A stretch of 43,665 nucleotides of DNA from Flavobacteriales bacterium. Its GTDB lineage: Bacteria; Bacteroidota; Bacteroidia; Flavobacteriales_D; Sanyastnellaceae. Made by a program: the position numbers and the translations under genes. The DNA is taken from the NCBI GenBank assembly GCA_027488435.1, contig JAIYBR010000221.1, forward strand, positions 1 to 43,665, written 5' to 3'. This document shows positions 15,809 to 23,620 of the stretch, in pieces; the stretch's first letter is position 1; the number at the start of each line of letters is the position of its first letter. Under the pieces are notes generated by a model that saw only the letters and a program-made list of their open reading frames with translations, did not search any database and was not told where the DNA came from.

Positions 15809-16744
15809 ATGAACGCTCGCCTAATAATAGTATCTGCCACAGCCGTCATTTCGGCTTCTGTCGCTGTCTTAGTTCTTGTGGCATTTGCAAATCGATTGAA
15901 ACCAACCAAAGAAGAGAATGACGCCTATAAGCAACTCATCAACGGAGAGTATCGGATTTTTGCTATGCCTCTTCCCGAGAGAATAGATTTTGCCGGTGAA
16001 ATGGTTCCTCTTGAAAGGGCAGATATTCGGGAAAGTTTGGACCGTGAGCTCTTAGTTAATACCTATTGGCATAGTAACACCTTGTTGGCAATTAAACGGT
16101 CGTATCGGTGGTTCCCTGTCATCGAGCCTATCTTAAAGGCCAATGACATACCCGATGACTTTAAGTATCTGGCGGTTATTGAGAGTGCATTGTCCAATGC
16201 TACTTCCCCTGCCGGGGCGAAAGGGTTTTGGCAGTTTCTTGAGGAGACGGGAAGGCAGTATGATTTGGAAATTACTGATCAGGTAGATGAGCGTTATGAT
16301 GTCGAGAAGAGCACACAAGCTGCTTGCCATTACCTCAAAGATGCTTTCGATCGCTACGGTTCTTGGGCTATGGCTGCAGCATCTTATAATATGGGAATGG
16401 GTGGCTTGCAACGTCAGTTGGGGCGTCAGAACCAAAACGCTTATTGGGATTTATTGCTGAATGAAGAAACCGCGCGTTATGTGTATCGCATTCTCGCGAT
16501 GAAGGAGATTTTTAATCACGCCGATCAATATGGTTTTGTAATGCGCCCCGCCGAGTTGTATGAGCCATTAGCATACGCGGTTTTCTCTGTCGATACAACC
16601 ATTGGTAACCTGGCCGTATTTGCAAATGAGCAAGGTATTTCTTATAAACTATTGAAGTGGTACAACCCCTGGCTGCGCGAAAATTATCTGAAGATTTCTC
16701 AGGGAAAGAGTTATCAAATCAAGATTCCAACCGGAAAGCAATAG
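15809..16744 (+). CDS. Lytic transglycosylase (SLT domain, MltD-like)
   Basis: The product is 311 residues from the ATG at 15809; a TTG at 15797 overlapping the rfbC stop would add four residues. A hydrophobic segment (about 5-28) anchors or exports it. The SLT domain contains the catalytic Glu125 in LAVIESALSNA, then SPAGAKGFWQF, DERYDVEKSTQAACHYL and AAASYNMGMGGLQ, all typical of family 1 lytic transglycosylases that cleave glycan strands to 1,6-anhydroMurNAc. The C-terminal 60 residues are LysM-like. The last 26 bases overlap the convergent CoA transferase gene. Together with the OPX gene it may open the peptidoglycan for an envelope-spanning exporter; this is inference. Confidence 0.92.
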   Translation: MNARLIIVSATAVISASVAVLVLVAFANRLKPTKEENDAYKQLINGEYRIFAMPLPERIDFAGEMVPLERADIRESLDRELLVNTYWHSNTLLAIKRSYRWFPVIEPILKANDIPDDFKYLAVIESALSNATSPAGAKGFWQFLEETGRQYDLEITDQVDERYDVEKSTQAACHYLKDAFDRYGSWAMAAASYNMGMGGLQRQLGRQNQNAYWDLLLNEETARYVYRILAMKEIFNHADQYGFVMRPAELYEPLAYAVFSVDTTIGNLAVFANEQGISYKLLKWYNPWLRENYLKISQGKSYQIKIPTGKQ

Positions 16745-17789
16745 ACGTCATTCGCTTTGTATGACTTTCGGAAATAACTTCCTCACGTACCATACTCTTA
16801 GCGAAATCATCCTTGAAAATTTCTTCCATGGAACGAATCGAACCAGCGGGTACACCGATTTCGATGAAACGTTTCATCCAGTAATCTCTGGTTTCTAAAG
16901 CAAGTTTTGATTGAAGAAGAGCAGCGAGTTCGCTGCGATGAAGCACTCTTTTCTGGTTCGTTGAAAATTGCTCTTCATGTGGCAAACGCATTAGCATGGT
17001 GCATTCGCATAGCTTTTCGAATTGTTGATTGCTGCCAATGGCTAAAACAAGTTGCTTTTGATCTAAGCAGGTAAACGTTTCACCATACGGTGCAATATTC
17101 GGATGCAGGGATCCTTCGGGTTGAGCAATGTGTCCGGCCATGAGGTAGTTGCTGGCCTGATTCATCAGCGCTGATAATGCTGACTCTTCAAGTGTTACGC
17201 GAACGATTGAACCTCGACCGCTTTTTAGGCGTTGAATGAGCGCACATAGAATTCCTTCTTTCATCTGATGGGCTGCCAAAACGTCGATGAGTGCAACGGG
17301 CATTTTCAATGGTCCGCTGTTTTTTTCTCCATTCATGAACATAAATCCACACTCGGCTTGCAGCACAACGTCGTATGCGATTCGATTCGGGTTTGAAGCA
17401 AACCCTTTTAATGACGCATAAATAATTCGGGGATTGATGGCTTGCACATCACTTGGGGAGAGTCGAAATTTTAGGTCATCACCTTCTTTGAAATTGACAA
17501 TTACAATATCGCTTTTGGCAATTAATTCGTTTAGTTCAGATCTATCCGATTCCTTTGAGAAATCGAGCTTTCGATATGATTTTTTGTAGTTGACCGACGC
17601 AAAATAGGCGCTGACATCGCCAAGTACATCTTCAGAATTCAAGCGCCAAGTACGCGTCACATCGCAGCCTCGCGGGCTTTCGACTTTTACAACAGTGGCA
17701 CCTAATTCAGCAAAGAAAGTTCCAACCGATGGACCCGCTAAAACAGTTGAAAGGTCGAGTACCTGTAAGTCCTGAAACATGTTTTCCAT
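16719..17789 (-). CDS. Class III CoA transferase (CaiB/BaiF family)
   Basis: Family III CoA transferases move CoA between acyl donors and carboxylic acids through an aspartyl-CoA adduct. The 356-residue product starts with the typical QVLDLSTVLAGPSVGTFFAELGA-type segment, continues with KVESPRGCDVTR, YASLKGF and YDVVLQAECG, and has Asp169 (ALIDVLAA) at the position of the catalytic Asp of formyl-CoA transferase. KSGRGSIVRVTL follows as usual. The substrate is unknown. It is somewhat short, lacking part of the usual C-terminal region. TAGATTTG ends 4 bases before the ATG at 17789, predicting a leaderless mRNA and supporting this start over Met4. The 3' end overlaps the convergent transglycosylase gene. 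Confidence 0.9.
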   Translation of the reverse strand: MENMFQDLQVLDLSTVLAGPSVGTFFAELGATVVKVESPRGCDVTRTWRLNSEDVLGDVSAYFASVNYKKSYRKLDFSKESDRSELNELIAKSDIVIVNFKEGDDLKFRLSPSDVQAINPRIIYASLKGFASNPNRIAYDVVLQAECGFMFMNGEKNSGPLKMPVALIDVLAAHQMKEGILCALIQRLKSGRGSIVRVTLEESALSALMNQASNYLMAGHIAQPEGSLHPNIAPYGETFTCLDQKQLVLAIGSNQQFEKLCECTMLMRLPHEEQFSTNQKRVLHRSELAALLQSKLALETRDYWMKRFIEIGVPAGSIRSMEEIFKDDFAKSMVREEVISESHTKRMTSIAFRLES

Positions 17790-17793
17790 TCAA

Positions 17794-17801
17794 CAAATCT
17801 A
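17794..17801 (-). promoter_or_regulatory. -7 box TAGATTTG, leaderless promoter of the CoA transferase
   Basis: A perfect TAnnTTTG box on the minus strand ends 4 bases before the ATG at 17789. It fills the 15-base gap after the photolyase stop codon, so the CoA transferase may be transcribed independently of the genes upstream. Confidence 0.5.
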
Positions 17802-17804
17802 CTT

Positions 17805-19112
17805 TCATTCTTGCTGCAAAGCAGCTTTGAATGTTTTCAAAACGCGGTCTCGCGCGAAGGCGTGATCAACAATCGGATCAGGGTAGTTTGATGTTCCATA
17901 TTCGGGTATCCATTGCCTGATGTAGCGGTGTTCTTTGTCGAACTTTTCGGTTTGCAGGGTTGGATTAAATACACGGAAGTAGGGTGCGGCGTCGCAACCA
18001 CTGCTTGCTGCCCACTGCCAGCCGCCTACGTTGCTTGCTAAATCAAAATCGAGAAGTTGTTTGGCGAAGTAGCGCTCACCCAAGCGCCAATCGATGAGCA
18101 AGTGTTTTGTGAGAAAGCTTGCTGTAATCATACGCACTCGATTGTGCATGAACCCTGTTTCGTTCAATTCGCGCATGCCGGCATCCACAATCGGATAGCC
18201 TGTTTTTCCGTTACACCATGCATTGAATTCTTCCGGAGCGTGGCGCCAGGGTATTCTGTCATAGGCCGACTTGAAAGCGTGAGAAACGGTATGGGGGAAA
18301 CGATAAATTATCATTTGATAGAAGTCTCTCCATATTAGCTCGTTCAACCATTTTTCATTTTCATTGAACCCAATTCGTGCAAGCGATCGAATGCTGATCG
18401 TTCCAAATCGAAGATGCAGACTCAATCGGGTAGTGCCTCTTATCGATGGAATGTCTCGCGTGTTGTGGTAGTTTTGAATAATAGTCAACGATGTTTGTTC
18501 AGATGGATAATGCTGGAATTCGTCGTTTTTAAACCCCATCGATTCCAATGACAGAATCTCTTCGTTGAGCTGAACTAGCTGATCTGAATTGGGAATGCTG
18601 GCAAACGCGTCAAATGATTTTGAATGGAGTTTTGATTTCCATTTTTTACTGTAAGGTGTGAAAACTGTGTAGGGTAGTCCGTCATCTTTTACAATTTCCT
18701 CTTTCTCGAAAATGACGTGGTCTTTGAATCCATGGAATGGAATCCCTTTGCCTGCGAGAAATTCGTATATCGTTTTATCGCGCTCCCGAGCATAGGGCTC
18801 ATAATCACGATTACAGAAAACTTCGGCCACCGGATATTGACTTACAATTTCCTTCCACACCTCGAGCGGTTCACCATAGAATGTTCTGATTGTACTTCCT
18901 TGCGATACAAGTTGACTATTCAGGCTCTCCAGTGATTTATGAATGAATGTGAGTCTGCGGTCTGTCTTATTCTCAAGTTTATCAAGGATGAGCTTGTCAA
19001 AAATGAAAATACACAAAACAGGTTTGCCGCTCAGAATTGCACGTGAAAGGGAATGATTATCTTCCAGTCGGAGGTCACGACGAAACCAGTGAATGGCTAT
19101 GGGACTTTTCAT
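17805..19112 (-). CDS. Deoxyribodipyrimidine photolyase (class I cryptochrome/photolyase family)
   Basis: Photolyases repair UV-induced cyclobutane pyrimidine dimers using light. The 435-residue product starts with IHWFRRDLRLEDNHSL, the alpha/beta antenna-domain signature. The FAD-binding domain follows: TTRLSLHLRFGTIS, NELIWRDFYQM, GYPIVDAGMRELNETGFMHNR and WQWAASSGCDAAPYFRVFNP. These Trp- and Asn-rich motifs are characteristic of CPD-type class I enzymes and look intact. It lies 36 bases downstream of the ABC exporter gene and 15 bases upstream of the CoA transferase gene. I see no consensus promoter directly in front, so it is probably read through from the upstream genes. Confidence 0.94.
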   Translation of the reverse strand: MKSPIAIHWFRRDLRLEDNHSLSRAILSGKPVLCIFIFDKLILDKLENKTDRRLTFIHKSLESLNSQLVSQGSTIRTFYGEPLEVWKEIVSQYPVAEVFCNRDYEPYARERDKTIYEFLAGKGIPFHGFKDHVIFEKEEIVKDDGLPYTVFTPYSKKWKSKLHSKSFDAFASIPNSDQLVQLNEEILSLESMGFKNDEFQHYPSEQTSLTIIQNYHNTRDIPSIRGTTRLSLHLRFGTISIRSLARIGFNENEKWLNELIWRDFYQMIIYRFPHTVSHAFKSAYDRIPWRHAPEEFNAWCNGKTGYPIVDAGMRELNETGFMHNRVRMITASFLTKHLLIDWRLGERYFAKQLLDFDLASNVGGWQWAASSGCDAAPYFRVFNPTLQTEKFDKEHRYIRQWIPEYGTSNYPDPIVDHAFARDRVLKTFKAALQQE

Positions 19113-19148
19113 TTTCAGAACACATTTGTTTCAAAACAAGTGCATCAA

Positions 19149-21029
19149 TCATTCGTTCGTGCCCTGCGAATTTTCTTCATCCAAGCTTTCTTCAAGCAAT
19201 TGCTTGCGATGCAAAGAAGCATAGGATCCGTTGAGATTCAGAAGTTCGTCATGTGTTCCTTGTTCGGTTATTCTGCCTTGATCCAGGTAAATTATTAAAT
19301 CGGCATCTTTCACCGTGGAAATGCGATGTGCAATCACAATACTTGTTTTCCCCTTCATGATCAGTCTTAGATTCCGAATGATACGATCTTCAGTGTGTGT
19401 GTCGACGGCACTTAGACAGTCATCGAAGAGCAGAATATGCGGGTTGTTTATGAGAGCTCGTGCAATTGAAATGCGTTGTTTCTGTCCTCCACTTAGGTTG
19501 ATTCCTCGCTCTCCTAAAAGAGTTTCATAGCTTGATGGAAATGATTGAATGCTGTCTTCTACGTCGGCTGCTCGCGCTGCGGCTGATATTTCTTCCATCG
19601 CAGCTTCTCTGCCAAACGAGATGTTGTTGCGAATGGTATCTGAGAATAGAAACACTTCCTGTGGTGCATATCCAATATGAGCTCTTAGTGAGGATGTAGT
19701 AATATCGCGAGCGTCTGTTCCGGCTATGTGAATTGATCCTTGGGTTGGGTCAATCATGCGAGGAATAAGCTGTGCAAGTGTTGATTTGCCGCTGCCTGTT
19801 CGACCAATTACACCGATTGTTTTTCCTTCAGGAACGGTGAACGTGATATCCTGTAATGCCGCGATGCCGCTATCGGGGTAAGTATAGCTGACATGATTGA
19901 ATACAATATCGCCCGATTTCCAGTTTTGTGCATTTTCTGAATCATAAATGGATGATGAAGTATTCAGAAACTCGTTGATACGTGCTTGGCTGGCCTCAGC
20001 TTTTAACACAAGGCTTGTAACCCAACCAACCACAGCGAAGGGCCAGGTAAGGATGTTCACGTAAAACACAAACTGTACTATGACTCCGGGAGATAGTTCT
20101 CCGTTCATGACTTTGTGCGCACCGACGTATACGGTTAGAATTGTGCTCAGGCCAACCAAGATGACTATAACAGGCATAAAAAGCGCGTCGGTTCTTACAA
20201 GTTCCAGTTGCTTTTTCTTGTAGTGTTCACTTTCCTCCGTAAAAGAGGTTGAATAGCTTGACTCACGGCCAAATGCCTTTAGTATGCGAATGCCTGAAAT
20301 ACTTTCCTGAACTATTGCACTCAGTCGCGATTGTTGTTGTTGAACGAGTTCTGTTTTTTTGTTGATGGTCTTACTTACGTAAAAAATAAGTATCATCATA
20401 AAGGGAAGTGGCGAAAGGGTATAAAGCGTCAGCTCGACGTCTATTTGTAGCATGACAACTATACACATTACCAATAGCACGAGCAAGTTGAGAGTGTACA
20501 TGACTGCAGGACCCACATACATGCGCACGCGATTAACATCTTCACTGATGCGGTTCATAAGATCGCCTGTTCTATTGCGTTTGTAGAAAGTTGAATCCAA
20601 CTCCTGGTATTTCGCATACACACTATTCTTTATGTCATATTCAATATGTCGTGACATTACGATCAGAGCCTGACGCTGGTAGAACAGAAAAATTCCCTTT
20701 ACAATGAACATGAGAATGTAAAGGCCTGCGAGCAGCAATCCGATTTTGACAACAGTTGAAGCATAATTTTCCTGAGTGAAATGAATGGTTGCCGGAAAGT
20801 CGCTGAACCAGGAATGAATGAATTGAAAGGAGCTTGGAGCCGCAATATTCTGAGGTGATTCTAATTCGTTTTTTACGCGAAGTGCATCGGCTAGAAAATC
20901 AATACCGTCGCGAACAACAACAGGTGCGTATACACTGAAGATGTTTCCCAGAAAAATGAGAAAGAATCCTGCGAATAACCTTCCCCTGTATTTCCAGAAG
21001 TACTTGTTTAGTTGAGCCAGGTTTTTCAT
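19149..21029 (-). CDS. ABC exporter, fused permease and ATPase (MsbA/MdlA-like)
   Basis: This 626-residue half-transporter has about six membrane helices (about residues 15-35, 95-118, 176-196, 203-220, 285-302 and 315-340) followed by the nucleotide-binding domain. Walker A is GRTGSGKST (409-417), the Q-loop is YAPQEVFLFS, the signature is LSGGQ (512-516) and Walker B is ILLFDD (532-537), then SAVD and the H-loop IAHRIS. The residue after the Walker B Asp, normally Glu, is Asp537 here. That is a feature of one subunit in heterodimeric exporters (BmrC/MdlA type), though it is also seen in many stand-alone Bacteroidota exporters. No partner gene is present. The substrate is unknown (lipid, drug or peptide). 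Confidence 0.93.
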   Translation of the reverse strand: MKNLAQLNKYFWKYRGRLFAGFFLIFLGNIFSVYAPVVVRDGIDFLADALRVKNELESPQNIAAPSSFQFIHSWFSDFPATIHFTQENYASTVVKIGLLLAGLYILMFIVKGIFLFYQRQALIVMSRHIEYDIKNSVYAKYQELDSTFYKRNRTGDLMNRISEDVNRVRMYVGPAVMYTLNLLVLLVMCIVVMLQIDVELTLYTLSPLPFMMILIFYVSKTINKKTELVQQQQSRLSAIVQESISGIRILKAFGRESSYSTSFTEESEHYKKKQLELVRTDALFMPVIVILVGLSTILTVYVGAHKVMNGELSPGVIVQFVFYVNILTWPFAVVGWVTSLVLKAEASQARINEFLNTSSSIYDSENAQNWKSGDIVFNHVSYTYPDSGIAALQDITFTVPEGKTIGVIGRTGSGKSTLAQLIPRMIDPTQGSIHIAGTDARDITTSSLRAHIGYAPQEVFLFSDTIRNNISFGREAAMEEISAAARAADVEDSIQSFPSSYETLLGERGINLSGGQKQRISIARALINNPHILLFDDCLSAVDTHTEDRIIRNLRLIMKGKTSIVIAHRISTVKDADLIIYLDQGRITEQGTHDELLNLNGSYASLHRKQLLEESLDEENSQGTNE

Positions 21030-21053
21030 TGCGAAGTTTCCGAGGATGTCATG

Positions 21054-23489
21054 TTAAAATTCAAAGTTCCAGGTTACACTCGGAAGAACGGGAAACAGAC
21101 TTACTTGGTAAGCCTTTATTTGAACCACCCCATTTTGTAACTGGCCTTCGGAGCCAAAATAGATGAAATAAGGATTCATCCTGTTATATAAGTTGTAGAC
21201 AGAAAAATTCCAGTTGCTCTTGAAGTTTTTTCTGCGGACTTTCAATTCTCCGTCAACCGTTTTTTCTGCTCTTTTGTTTTTCATGTGCCAGGTGGCTGAA
21301 ATGTCTGCTCGGTGGTAAGGAGCCATTCTGAAAGCATTACGCTCCGTGTAGACATCAATGATTTTATTTTCATAGAAATATCTTTCAGAAGGTAAGGTAA
21401 TGGCGTTACCTGTTGAGTAAACAAAAACAAATCCTAAATCCAACCTTGGGTGTAGTTTATAGTTTGCGACAACGCTCAGATCATGTCGGCGATCCCAGCG
21501 GGTTGGAAATGGTTTTCCGTCATTGATTGCTTCGAATGTTCTGTCCGTTTTGGACCATGTATAACCAATCCATCCGTTTAGTTTTCCGGTGGCTTTTTTG
21601 AGGAAAAACTCACAGCCATAACTTCTGCCTGAGCCAAATAACAGAAGGTTTTCGATGTTGTCGTTTAGCGTTTCATCTGGTCTTGTACCTTCCTTGTATT
21701 CGCTTTGGTTGGACATCGTTTTGTAATAAATTTCAACACTACTCTCCCAATTGTTGTCTAAGAAATTCTGGAAATAACCGGCACTCCACTGATTGCCAAT
21801 TTGAGGTTGAAGCAGCGCTGTGCTAGGCAGCCAAATGTCGGTAGGCAATGACGTGGGAGATAGACTAGTGAGGTGTATAAACTGATAGTTACGCATATAG
21901 CCAGCTTTGATACTCGAATTGCGTCCTACAATCCAGCGAACATTGATTCGAGGCTCTAATCCGTTGTAATCTTTGACTAATTGTCCTTTCGAAAATTCTT
22001 TTTTCGTTACGGTAACAACCGATGCCAAAGGCCCGGATTCTTGTCGTGAATATTGAGTGAATGGTCCGACGTGCGCGAAGTGCGAATAACGGATTCCGGC
22101 ATTGAGACTAAGCTTTTCAGTTATGTCAAATTCGTCCAGGATGTAAACGGATGTCTCATGGGATATCAGTGTCACCTTGGGGCCCGTATCAAATTCGGTG
22201 TCACCGCTCCGCGCATAAACACTATTAGGTCTGAAGTCATGTCTGGTGTAATCGATGCCCCATTTTAGTCGTTGTCTGTAATTTGGAAAGTAACTCCATT
22301 GTATTTTTCCTCCAATATCCTGAATGCCACTGGAAAGTGTGAACTCAAAACTTTCCTGTTTTGCACCAAATGCGAACGAATAACTAGTGAACGTTGCTAT
22401 GGAGTTCATGAAAAGTTTAGGGTTGATTACCCTGTTCCAGCGAAGTGTTGCCGTTGAATTTCCCCAAGGAATGTTGGTGTTGAAGTTGGTCCGCTTACTC
22501 TTGAAGTCGAACACGTCACGTCCGAAGTAGCCACTCAAAAATAATTGATCACGTGAGCTAATTTTCCAGTTGATTTTGGCGTTGACATCATAAAAATAGT
22601 ATCCTGATCCGTAAGCGTTTGCCGTGGGTTTTATAAATGGTTTCAACAACACATCTATGTATGTTCTTCTTGCGCTGATGATGAAAGATGCTGTATCTTT
22701 TTTGATAGGACCTTCGATTGTGAGTCGAGACGAAATGGTTCCAATACCGCCCTGGGCATGAAAAGATCTTTTATTTCCCTCCTTAAGGGAAATGTCAAGA
22801 ACAGAAGCTAGGCGACCTCCATAATTGGCGGGTATACCTCCTTTGGTGAGTTCCAGATTTTTTACAGCATCGGCATTGAAGACAGAGAAAAACCCGAAGA
22901 GATGCGAAGCATTATATACCGTTGCATTATCGAGCAGAATAAGGTTTTGATCAACACCGCCTCCGCGTACGTAAAATCCGGCGTTGCCTTCGCCACTGCT
23001 TTTAACTCCTGGTAAAAGTGTAAGGGTTTTTAGTATGTCAATTTCTCCCAGCAGCACGGGTAAGGTTTTGACTTGATCCATCTCCAATCCTATTTTACCA
23101 ATATCGGTGCTACGGGTGTTGTTGTCCTTATCTCCTTGAATAGTAACCTCACCGGCTTGAATAACCTGGCTGGTCAAGGCTCGGTCGATGCTAAGGTCTT
23201 TATTTAGATCGATAGTTAACTCCTGTGTCTCGTATCCTAGTAAACTAAAGCGTAAGGTTTGCTTACCGGCTGGTAGTGTGAGAGAGTAAAATCCGTAGAG
23301 ATTGGTAGAAGTGCCAATTCCTTTTTCGGGTTCCGACACCAAAGCTCCCACGAGATATTCTCCATTGGCGGCATCTTGAATTGTTCCATTAATGGTGTGA
23401 TATTGCGGCTGCGAGGAAGATTGGCATAGAGAATCCAACCAGCAAAAGAGCAGTGATATACTCCATATGAATCGACACGTTTTTTTCAT
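21054..23489 (-). CDS. TonB-dependent receptor with carboxypeptidase-like N-terminal domain
   Basis: The 811-residue outer-membrane protein has a signal peptide (about residues 1-23), a carboxypeptidase regulatory-like beta domain (about 28-110: INGTIQDAANGEYLVGALV, GFYSLTLPAGKQTLRFSLLG), a plug domain (about 120-230 with YVRGGGVDQNLILLDNATVY) and a 22-strand-type barrel with many YxxxF/W strands, ending in aromatic WNFEF. It resembles the family in which the plug is linked to 'LPVLLGEIDILKTLTLLPG'-type segments, seen in many Bacteroidota. The ligand is unknown. It heads a collinear set with the ABC exporter and photolyase genes. A degenerate -7 box and a palindrome lie upstream. Confidence 0.92.
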   Translation of the reverse strand: MKKTCRFIWSISLLFCWLDSLCQSSSQPQYHTINGTIQDAANGEYLVGALVSEPEKGIGTSTNLYGFYSLTLPAGKQTLRFSLLGYETQELTIDLNKDLSIDRALTSQVIQAGEVTIQGDKDNNTRSTDIGKIGLEMDQVKTLPVLLGEIDILKTLTLLPGVKSSGEGNAGFYVRGGGVDQNLILLDNATVYNASHLFGFFSVFNADAVKNLELTKGGIPANYGGRLASVLDISLKEGNKRSFHAQGGIGTISSRLTIEGPIKKDTASFIISARRTYIDVLLKPFIKPTANAYGSGYYFYDVNAKINWKISSRDQLFLSGYFGRDVFDFKSKRTNFNTNIPWGNSTATLRWNRVINPKLFMNSIATFTSYSFAFGAKQESFEFTLSSGIQDIGGKIQWSYFPNYRQRLKWGIDYTRHDFRPNSVYARSGDTEFDTGPKVTLISHETSVYILDEFDITEKLSLNAGIRYSHFAHVGPFTQYSRQESGPLASVVTVTKKEFSKGQLVKDYNGLEPRINVRWIVGRNSSIKAGYMRNYQFIHLTSLSPTSLPTDIWLPSTALLQPQIGNQWSAGYFQNFLDNNWESSVEIYYKTMSNQSEYKEGTRPDETLNDNIENLLLFGSGRSYGCEFFLKKATGKLNGWIGYTWSKTDRTFEAINDGKPFPTRWDRRHDLSVVANYKLHPRLDLGFVFVYSTGNAITLPSERYFYENKIIDVYTERNAFRMAPYHRADISATWHMKNKRAEKTVDGELKVRRKNFKSNWNFSVYNLYNRMNPYFIYFGSEGQLQNGVVQIKAYQVSLFPVLPSVTWNFEF

Positions 23490-23497
23490 GATGAACG

Positions 23498-23510
23498 ATT
23501 CGCGAATTTA
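23498..23510. promoter_or_regulatory. Palindrome ATTCGCGAAT overlapping a degenerate -7 box of the TonB receptor
   Basis: ATTCGCGAAT (23498-23507) is a perfect 10-base palindrome. It overlaps TAAATTCG (minus strand, 23503-23510), one mismatch from TAnnTTTG, 13 bases ahead of the receptor ATG at 23489. It could be an operator, but no regulator is known. Confidence 0.3.
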
Positions 23511-23576
23511 CAGCCAACATGCGGAGAGCTGCTTTCTGCAAATTTGATCTCTGCCACAAACCAATGAAGCTGCAAT

Positions 23577-23608
23577 TTGTTTATTTCTTGTCGTAAAATG
23601 TACTTTTG
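23577..23608 (+). promoter_or_regulatory. Consensus promoter of the DUF5916 gene
   Basis: TTG (23577-23579), 21 bases, then TACTTTTG (23601-23608) fits the Bacteroidota consensus. The box ends 12 bases before the ATG at 23621. A TTG at 23606 that would lengthen the protein is part of this box, which argues against it as a start codon. Confidence 0.65.
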
Positions 23609-23620
23609 CCGCTGCTTTCT

